Origin: Streptomyces caeruleatus
GTDB lineage: Bacteria > Actinomycetota > Actinomycetes > Streptomycetales > Streptomycetaceae
Assembly: GCF_001514235.1 (NCBI RefSeq)
Contig: NZ_KQ948927.1
Coordinates: 586,474-650,473, forward strand
Length of the DNA: 64,000 bases
Direction of reading: 5' to 3'
Program-made: the position numbers and the translations under genes
In this document: in pieces, positions 58,536-64,000 of the stretch
How the letters are laid out: each line of letters begins with the position of its first letter
How positions within the stretch are numbered: position 1 is the first letter of the stretch
Notes under the pieces: generated by a model
Database searches by the model: none
Seen by the model: the letters and a program-made list of their open reading frames with translations, nothing else
Told to the model about the DNA's origin: nothing

Positions 58536-59204
58536 ATGACCTCTGTGCCCACGCCGATCCCCTCGCGCACGCAGTTTGTGCTGGAGGAGATCAAACGCCG
58601 CATCCTCACCGGGCAGTTGACGCCCGGTCAGGCCCTGGTGGAGACCGAGCTCGCCGCGCAGTTCGGGGTGTCGAAGACCCCGGTCCGCGAGGCGCTCAAG
58701 ACACTGGCCGGGACCGGTCTTGTCGTGATGAGCCAGTACAAGGGCGTCACGGTGCGCATGGTGGACGCGGACATGGCGCGCGAGGTCTACGACGTGCGGC
58801 TGCTCCTCGAACCCGAGGCGCTCAAGCGGGCCGTGCGACGAGGCGCCTCCCTGGACGCCGCCCGGGACGCGCTGACCCGCGCCGACGCGGCCGACGACAC
58901 CGCCGAACGCTCCCTCGCCAACCGGGAGTTCCACCGCGCGCTCTATCTGCCGTGCGGCAACCCGCTGCTCGGCCGGATGCTCGACGAGGTCCGCGACCAG
59001 GCCGCCCTCGTCTCGGCCGTCGCCTGGGCCGCCTCGCCCTCCTGGGACCGGGAGGCCGGCGAGCACCGGGAGATCCTGCGGCTCGCGCTGGAGGGTGACG
59101 CGGACGGCGCCGCGCGCGCCCTGCACGCCCACATCGCGTCGTTCGTGCAACGGGCCTTCCCCGACGCGGAGGTAGAGGCCCATGGAGAGGACGGTCCGGC
59201 ATGA
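58536..59204 (+). CDS. GntR-family (FCD) transcriptional regulator of the sugar-acid operon
   Basis: A 222-residue FadR/VanR-type regulator: winged helix LVETELAAQFGVSKTPVREA LKTLAG in residues about 30-60 and a helical FCD domain with metal-binding-type Asp/His residues (VRLLLEPEALKRAVRR, NREFHRALYLP, EHREILRLALEGD, ALHAHIASFV). It overlaps the DHDPS-family gene by four bases (ATGA), so it is encoded in the same operon it presumably controls. Confidence 0.92.
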   Translation: MTSVPTPIPSRTQFVLEEIKRRILTGQLTPGQALVETELAAQFGVSKTPVREALKTLAGTGLVVMSQYKGVTVRMVDADMAREVYDVRLLLEPEALKRAVRRGASLDAARDALTRADAADDTAERSLANREFHRALYLPCGNPLLGRMLDEVRDQAALVSAVAWAASPSWDREAGEHREILRLALEGDADGAARALHAHIASFVQRAFPDAEVEAHGEDGPA

Positions 59205-60112
59205 CCACGACGTTCGAGACCCAGCGGACGGCCCTGGCCGACGTGGTGGCGATCCCGGTGACCCCGTTCACCGAGGACGGCCACGTGGACCAGGACGCCC
59301 ACCGGGCCCTGCTGCGTCGACTGCTCGACGGCGGCATCACCACGCTCACCCCCAACGGCAACACCGGCGAGTTCTACGCCCTCAGCCCCGAAGAGCGCCG
59401 TCTGGTCACCGAGCTGACCGTCGAGGAGACCCGCGGCCGTGACGCCGTCCTCCTCGTCGGCGTCGGCCACGACGTGCCCACCGCCATCGCCTCCGCCCGG
59501 CACGCCCGCGAGCTCGGCGCCCAGATGGTGATGGTCCACCAGCCCGTCCACCCGTACGTCTCCCAGGACGGCTGGGTCGACTACCACCGCGCCATCGCCG
59601 AGGCCGTCCCTGAACTCGGCGTCGTCCCGTACATCCGCAACGACCGGCTCGCCGGCGCCCGCCTCGCCGAACTCGCCGACGACTGCCCGAACGTCATCGG
59701 CGTGAAGTACGCCGTGCCGGACGCCGCCAGGTTCGCCGCCTTCGCACGGGACGCGGGCCTGGAACGCTTCGTCTGGGTCGCCGGACTCGCCGAGCCCTAC
59801 GCCCCCTCCTACTTCTCCGCGGGCGCCACCGGCTTCACCTCCGGACTCGTGAACGTCGCTCCGTCCGTCTCGCTGAACATGATCGAAGCGCTTCGATCCG
59901 GGGACTACCCGGCCGCCATGAAGGTCTGGGAGCAGATCCGCCGCTTCGAGGAACTGCGCGCCGCGAACGGCTCCGCCAACAACGTCACCGTCGTCAAGGA
60001 GGCCCTGGCCTCCCTGGGGCTGTGCCGCCGGGAGGTGCGCCCGCCCAGCCGGGAACTGCCCGAGGACGAGCGCGCCGAGGTCGCCGCCATCGCCGCCGGG
60101 TGGTCGATATGA
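59201..60112 (+). CDS. DHDPS-family sugar-acid dehydratase/aldolase
   Basis: A 303-residue (beta/alpha)8 enzyme of the dihydrodipicolinate synthase superfamily. The Schiff-base lysine is in NVIGVKYAVPDAARF, with TPNGNTGEFYALSPEERR carrying the conserved Thr-Gly-Glu. The Tyr-containing VVPYIRNDRLAG differs from true DapA. Its partner is an IlvD/Edd dehydratase, so it most likely acts on a 2-keto-3-deoxy sugar acid (for example 2-keto-3-deoxyarabonate), either dehydrating or cleaving it. An 18-bp perfect palindrome lies inside the gene at 59881. Confidence 0.85.
   Translation: MTTTFETQRTALADVVAIPVTPFTEDGHVDQDAHRALLRRLLDGGITTLTPNGNTGEFYALSPEERRLVTELTVEETRGRDAVLLVGVGHDVPTAIASARHARELGAQMVMVHQPVHPYVSQDGWVDYHRAIAEAVPELGVVPYIRNDRLAGARLAELADDCPNVIGVKYAVPDAARFAAFARDAGLERFVWVAGLAEPYAPSYFSAGATGFTSGLVNVAPSVSLNMIEALRSGDYPAAMKVWEQIRRFEELRAANGSANNVTVVKEALASLGLCRREVRPPSRELPEDERAEVAAIAAGWSI
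59881..59898. promoter_or_regulatory. 18-bp perfect palindrome within the DHDPS-family gene
   Basis: GATCGAAGCGCTTCGATC is fully self-complementary. Its core GAAGCGCTTC is like that of the GAAAGCGCTTCC site before the ABC permease genes, and like LacI/GalR-type operators. It could be an intragenic operator for the same regulator. Confidence 0.45.
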
Positions 60113-61845
60113 CCGACGAAAAGCGCATGAGCCCGGAGGAACTGCGCAGCCACCAGTGGTACGGCACCGAGGGCCAGCTGCGTACCTGGTCGCACAACGC
60201 CCGGATGCGCCAGCTCGGTTACGAGGCGGAGGAGTACCGGGGCCGCCCGGTGATCGCCATCCTCAACACCTGGTCCGACATCAACCCCTGCCACGTCCAT
60301 CTGCGCGAGCGGGCCGAGGCGGTCAAGCGGGGGGTGTGGCAGGCCGGGGGCTTCCCGCTCGAATTCCCGGTCGCCACGCTCTCGGAGACGTACCAGAAGC
60401 CGACCCCGATGCTCTATCGCAACCTGCTCGCGATGGAGACGGAGGAACTGCTGCGGTCGTACCCGATCGACGCGGCGGTCCTGCTCGGCGGCTGCGACAA
60501 GTCGACGCCGGCGCTGCTCATGGGCGCCGCCTCGGCCGACGTGCCGTCGATCTTCGCTCCCGCGGGGCCGATGCTGCCCGGCCACTGGCGCGGTGAGACC
60601 CTCGGCTCCGGCACCGACATGTGGAAGTACTGGGACGAGCACCGCGCGGGCAACCTGACCGACTGCGAACTGCGCGAACTCCAGGGCGGGTTGGCACGTT
60701 CGCCCGGGCACTGCATGACCATGGGGACCGCCTCCACGATGACCGCGGCGGCGGAAGCCCTCGGTATGACACTGCCGGGCGCCTCCTCGATCCCGGCCGT
60801 CGAATCCGGGCACGAGCGGATGGCCGCCGCCTCCGGGCGCCGCGCCGTGGAACTCGCCTGGACCGGGCTCAGGCCGTCCGAGATCCTCACCCGCGAGGCC
60901 TTCGAGGACGCCGTCACCACGGTGCTCGGGTTGGGCGGCTCCACCAACGCGGTCATCCATCTGATCGCGATGGCCGGCCGCGCGGGCGTCAAGCTCACCC
61001 TCGACGACTTCGACCGCATCGCCCGCACGGTCCCGGTCCTGGCCAACGTCCGGCCCGGCGGACAGACGTACCTCATGGAGGACTTCTACTTCGCCGGCGG
61101 ACTGCCCGCCTTCCTCTCCCGGATCACCGACCTGCTGCACCTGGACCGGCCGACCGTCAACGGCACCCTCGGCGAGCAGCTCGAAGGCGCCGTCGTCCAC
61201 AACGACGACGTCATCCGCACCCGCGACAACCCGGTCGCCCGCGAGGGCGGGGTCGCGGTCCTGCGCGGCAACCTCTGCCCGGACGGCGCCGTCATCAAGC
61301 ACATCGCCGCCGAGCAGCACCTGCTCAAGCACACCGGGCGGGCGGTCGTCTTCGACGACTACAAGACGATGCAGCGGACCATCAACGACCCGTCGCTCGG
61401 CATCACCGCGAACAGCGTGCTCGTCCTGCGCAACGCCGGCCCCAAGGGCGGCCCGGGCATGCCCGAGTACGGCATGCTGCCGATCCCCGACCATCTGCTG
61501 AAGCAGGGCGTACGGGACATGGTCCGGATCTCCGACGCCCGGATGAGCGGCACGAGCTACGGCACGTGCGTGCTGCACGTGGCGCCCGAGTCGTACATCG
61601 GCGGACCGCTCGCCCTCGTTCGCACCGGGGACACGATCACGCTCGACGTCGAGGGCCGTTCCCTTCAACTCAACGTGGACGACGAGGAGTTGGAGCGCCG
61701 CCGGGCCGAGTGGGCAGCGCCGCCGGCCCGTTACGAGCGCGGTTACGGAGCGCTCTACAACGAGCAGATCACGCAGGCCGACACCGGCTGCGACTTCGAA
61801 TTCCTGGCTCGCCCGGGCAAGGTACGGGACCCCTACGCCCTCTAG
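60109..61845 (+). CDS. IlvD/Edd-family sugar-acid dehydratase
   Basis: A 578-residue Fe-S dehydratase. The three cluster cysteines are in NTWSDINPCHVHL, LLGGCDKSTPALLMGAAS and SPGHCMTMGTASTM, and the C-terminal IRISDARMSG-like RISDARMSGTSYGT is present. The length and HQWYGTEGQLRTWSHNARM start fit arabinonate/xylonate/gluconate-type dehydratases rather than biosynthetic IlvD. It would dehydrate an aldonic acid to its 2-keto-3-deoxy form for the preceding DHDPS-family enzyme, with which it overlaps by four bases. A dispersed element follows the stop. Confidence 0.9.
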   Translation: MTDEKRMSPEELRSHQWYGTEGQLRTWSHNARMRQLGYEAEEYRGRPVIAILNTWSDINPCHVHLRERAEAVKRGVWQAGGFPLEFPVATLSETYQKPTPMLYRNLLAMETEELLRSYPIDAAVLLGGCDKSTPALLMGAASADVPSIFAPAGPMLPGHWRGETLGSGTDMWKYWDEHRAGNLTDCELRELQGGLARSPGHCMTMGTASTMTAAAEALGMTLPGASSIPAVESGHERMAAASGRRAVELAWTGLRPSEILTREAFEDAVTTVLGLGGSTNAVIHLIAMAGRAGVKLTLDDFDRIARTVPVLANVRPGGQTYLMEDFYFAGGLPAFLSRITDLLHLDRPTVNGTLGEQLEGAVVHNDDVIRTRDNPVAREGGVAVLRGNLCPDGAVIKHIAAEQHLLKHTGRAVVFDDYKTMQRTINDPSLGITANSVLVLRNAGPKGGPGMPEYGMLPIPDHLLKQGVRDMVRISDARMSGTSYGTCVLHVAPESYIGGPLALVRTGDTITLDVEGRSLQLNVDDEELERRRAEWAAPPARYERGYGALYNEQITQADTGCDFEFLARPGKVRDPYAL

Positions 61846-61885
61846 GGGCGCGGGGAACTGCGCGACAAACCACGACGCACCCGCA
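61845..61885 (+). repeat. Dispersed 3'-end element
   Basis: GGGGCGCGGGGAACTGCGCG begins at the stop of the IlvD/Edd gene, followed by ACAAACCACGACGCACCCGC. This matches the elements after the genes ending at 8824 and 43626. Confidence 0.75.
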
Positions 61886-61934
61886 GCCGCCACACAACCA
61901 CAAGAGGCACCCCGTACCGCGCCCTGCGCATAGA

Positions 61935-61946
61935 GAAAGCGCTTCC
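61935..61946. promoter_or_regulatory. Candidate LacI-type operator GAAAGCGCTTCC
   Basis: A near-palindrome with perfect core AAGCGCTT, 42 bases before the first ABC permease gene, in the 140-base gap after the dehydratase. It looks like the operators of LacI/GalR regulators in Streptomyces and shares its core with the 18-bp palindrome at 59881. Confidence 0.5.
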
Positions 61947-61987
61947 TGAACGACCTCGCACGACGTACCGAGATCGGAGACCCTGTC

Positions 61988-62923
61988 ATGGCCCAAGCCG
62001 CAGCCGTGGCGAAACCGCCCACGCCACCCCGGCGACGCCGTGCCTCCGCCACGCCGCGCAGGCTCCCGTATCTGCTGATCGCCCCGGCGGCCCTGCTCAT
62101 GCTGGGCTTCATCGCCTACCCCGTGATCAGCGTCTTCTACTACAGCCTCCAGGAGTACAACCCCACCAAACCGTGGCGGAACGGCTTCGCGGGCTTCGAC
62201 AACTTCGTCCACGCCTTCACCGACGACCCGCTGTTCTGGGACACGCTGGTCTTCAGCGCCAAGTGGGTGTTCGTCGAGGTCGGACTCCAGCTGCTGTTCG
62301 GGCTGGCGCTCGCGCTGATCGTCAACCAGACGTTCGCGGGCCGGGCGCTGGGCCGCGCCCTGGTCTTCTCGCCCTGGGCCGTCTCCGGCGTGCTGACCTC
62401 CGCCATCTGGGTGCTGCTCTACAACTCCCAGACGGGCATCACCCGTTACCTCGCGGACGTCGGCATCGGCTCCTACGGCACCAGCTGGCTGTCGGACACC
62501 TCCACGGTGTTCTCGGCGGCGGTGGTCGCCGACCTGTGGCGCGGCGTGCCCTTCTTCGCGATTCTGATCCTCGCCGACCTCCAGTCCGTCTCGAAGGACC
62601 TGTACGAGGCCGCCGAGGTCGACGGGGCCAGCCGGATCAAGCAGTTCTGGCACATCACGCTGCCCCATCTGAAGGACGCGATCGTCCTGTCCACGCTGCT
62701 GCGCGCGGTGTGGGAGTTCAACAACGTCGACCTGCTCTACACGCTGACCGGCGGCGGCCCGGCGGGAGTCACCACGACCCTGCCGCTCTATATCGCCAAC
62801 ACCAGCGTCGACGCGCACAACTTCGGCTACGCGTCCGCCCTGACCACGGTCGCGTTCGTGATTCTGCTCTTCTGCTCGATCGTCTATCTGCGGCTGAGCA
62901 AGTTCGGAGGTGAGGACAAGTGA
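61988..62923 (+). CDS. sugar ABC transporter permease (MalF type)
   Basis: A 311-residue permease. A polar Arg-rich start (RRRRASATPRRL) precedes six transmembrane helices; the EAA loop reads YEAAEVDGASRIKQFWHITL. Other family features are VFYYSLQEYNPTKPWRNGFA and LLYTLTGGGPAGVTTTLPLY. It partners the next gene by a four-base overlap. No solute-binding protein or ATPase gene is seen before the window's end. Confidence 0.92.
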   Translation: MAQAAAVAKPPTPPRRRRASATPRRLPYLLIAPAALLMLGFIAYPVISVFYYSLQEYNPTKPWRNGFAGFDNFVHAFTDDPLFWDTLVFSAKWVFVEVGLQLLFGLALALIVNQTFAGRALGRALVFSPWAVSGVLTSAIWVLLYNSQTGITRYLADVGIGSYGTSWLSDTSTVFSAAVVADLWRGVPFFAILILADLQSVSKDLYEAAEVDGASRIKQFWHITLPHLKDAIVLSTLLRAVWEFNNVDLLYTLTGGGPAGVTTTLPLYIANTSVDAHNFGYASALTTVAFVILLFCSIVYLRLSKFGGEDK

Positions 62924-63822
62924 GCGTGAAGGAAGCCACGAAGGTCGCGCCGGCGCCCGTGAGTGCTGCCGCTTTTGAATCGCCGGGTGCGAAGAAGAAG
63001 CGGAACCGCTCCTGGGACGAGGTTCCGCGCTGGCAGATCTACCTCCCGCTGTCGATCTACCTCGTCTTCACCCTCATCCCCTTCTACTGGATCCTGCTGT
63101 TCTCCCTGCGTCCGGCCGGCTCGACCTCGCTCGTGCCCTGGCCGATGACGTTCGACCACTTCGAGAAGGTCTGGACGGAGCGGAGCTTCGGGACGTACTT
63201 CCAGAACAGCGTCCTCGTCGGCGTCGTCACCCTGCTGATGACGACCCTCGTCGCCCTGGCCGGCGGCTACGCCCTCGCACGCTTCAACTTCAAGGTCAAG
63301 CGCGCGTTCATGCTGGCCCTGCTGTGCTCCCAGTTCGTGCCGGGCGCGCTGCTGCTGGTGCCGTTGTTCGAGATCTTCGCCGAGCTCCAGATGATCAACT
63401 CGCTGGGCAGCGTCATCATCGCCGAGACGGTGTTCCAGCTACCGCTGTCGATGATCCTGATCAGCAACTTCATCAAGAACGTGCCGTACTCCCTGGAGGA
63501 GGCGGCCTGGGTCGACGGCTGCAACCGGATGACGGCGTTCAGGATCGTCGTCCTGCCGCTGCTGCGGCCCGGTCTGATCGCCGTCGGCTCCTTCGCCTTC
63601 GTGCACTCCTGGAACCACTTCCTGTTCGCCCTGATGTTCCTCAACAACCAGGAGAAGCAGACCATCCCGGTCGGGCTCAACACGTTGATGGGGGCGGACA
63701 GTGTGGACCTGGGCGCGTTGGCCGCCGGCGGCATCATCGCTGCGGTGCCGGTGGTGATCGTGTTCGCGTTCATTCAGAAGTGGCTGATCACCGGGTTCAG
63801 CGCGGGGGCGGTGAAGGGATGA
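62920..63822 (+). CDS. carbohydrate ABC transporter permease (MalG type)
   Basis: A 300-residue permease from GTG 62920 with six transmembrane helices, the EAA loop EEAAWVDGCNRMTAFRIVVL and the C-terminal tail FIQKWLITGFSAGAVKG. With the preceding permease it should import an oligosaccharide or sugar acid handled by the dehydratase operon. The stop overlaps the start of the next gene (ATGA). Confidence 0.92.
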   Translation: MSVKEATKVAPAPVSAAAFESPGAKKKRNRSWDEVPRWQIYLPLSIYLVFTLIPFYWILLFSLRPAGSTSLVPWPMTFDHFEKVWTERSFGTYFQNSVLVGVVTLLMTTLVALAGGYALARFNFKVKRAFMLALLCSQFVPGALLLVPLFEIFAELQMINSLGSVIIAETVFQLPLSMILISNFIKNVPYSLEEAAWVDGCNRMTAFRIVVLPLLRPGLIAVGSFAFVHSWNHFLFALMFLNNQEKQTIPVGLNTLMGADSVDLGALAAGGIIAAVPVVIVFAFIQKWLITGFSAGAVKG

Positions 63823-64000
63823 GACTCCGTCGGATCAGCCTGGTCGCTGTGTTGTTGCCGGTACTCGCAGCTGGTAGTGGCGCGATGGGTGGTTGGTCGT
63901 CTGCTGCGCCGTCGGGGCTGGTCGCGCCCCGCGGCGGAGCCGCAGATCGATACAGCCCCGCGCCCCTTTCCGGCGCTGCCGCTGACGTCTCTCTCAGTGA
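63819..64000 (+). CDS. exported protein, 5' part only (cut by window edge)
   Basis: From ATG 63819, overlapping the permease stop, the frame stays open to the window end. It starts with a signal peptide (MRLRRISLVAVLLPVLAAGS), then SAAPSGLVAPRGGAADRYSP. The codons after about residue 30 coincide with a dispersed intergenic element (GGTCGCGCCCCGCGGCGGAG, also at 38.16 kb), so either the element has entered the gene's signal-peptide region or the gene is broken. A secreted hydrolase or binding protein would fit the operon. Confidence 0.45.
   Translation, partial: MRLRRISLVAVLLPVLAAGSGAMGGWSSAAPSGLVAPRGGAADRYSPAPLSGAAADVSLS

Noticed and set aside
59905..62112. Minus-strand open frame of 735 codons across the IlvD/Edd gene
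   Set aside because: Antisense shadow of a clearly recognised Fe-S dehydratase; no ribosome site or domains.

Overview
The window is chromosomal DNA of a high-GC actinomycete, almost certainly a Streptomyces. Codon third positions are overwhelmingly G/C, GTG and TTG starts are common, genes are packed with 4-base ATGA/GTGA overlaps, and the gene order (pentose phosphate block, ctaB/ctaA, sufRBDCSU, dapD) is the one known from Streptomyces chromosomes. All names are from reading translated sequence; no database search was possible.

Layout. 0.3-7.1 kb: a leftward oxidative and non-oxidative pentose phosphate operon (tkt, tal, zwf, opcA, pgl). 7.5-14.5 kb: heme O/heme A synthesis genes ctaB and ctaA, an amidohydrolase, a nucleotidyltransferase, an ABC exporter pair and an aminoglycoside 3-N-acetyltransferase-like gene. 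14.6-21.2 kb: the complete Fe-S cluster operon sufR-sufB-sufD-Rieske ferredoxin-sufC-sufS-sufU-sufT, with a perfect 14-bp palindrome just before it. 21.3-24.4 kb: an AbfB-domain protein, a multidrug SMR pump with its TetR regulator and twin operators, and dapD. 24.4-26.4 kb: a patch of decayed and small genes (frameshifted gene, S1-like protein, NUDIX hydrolase, a gene remnant). 26.4-39.8 kb: small secreted protein, ECF sigma factor with a membrane-anchored partner, a dapA paralogue, a holin-like/DUF3618 membrane set with internal repeats, an HTH/SRPBCC pair, a secreted nuclease and a Tat-exported PhoX-type phosphatase behind a PHO-box-like repeat.

39.84-41.84 kb is the most remarkable stretch: two tandem noncoding RNAs that fold as bacterial Y RNAs (YrlA type), each carrying a circularly permuted tRNA mimic, one like a class I tRNA and one like a class II tRNA-Leu, with a third minimal hairpin sharing the same core between them, directly upstream of a TROVE/Ro60 (Rsr) gene.

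41.9-64.0 kb is catabolic: GntR regulator plus ACC deaminase; a LacI regulator behind a 110-bp tandem repeat array and followed by a permease remnant; a TerD-family protein; a polyol (sorbitol/mannitol-like) ABC importer with dehydrogenase and DeoR regulator; divergent uronate dehydrogenase and 5-dehydro-4-deoxyglucarate dehydratase genes with an unassigned TIM-barrel-like protein; an MFS transporter; and a GntR-controlled sugar-acid operon (DHDPS-family enzyme, IlvD/Edd dehydratase, two ABC permeases) that runs off the right end. Neither importer has its own ATPase in the window, consistent with the shared MsiK-type ATPase of Streptomyces. Two families of dispersed GC-rich elements sit immediately after stop codons throughout the window.
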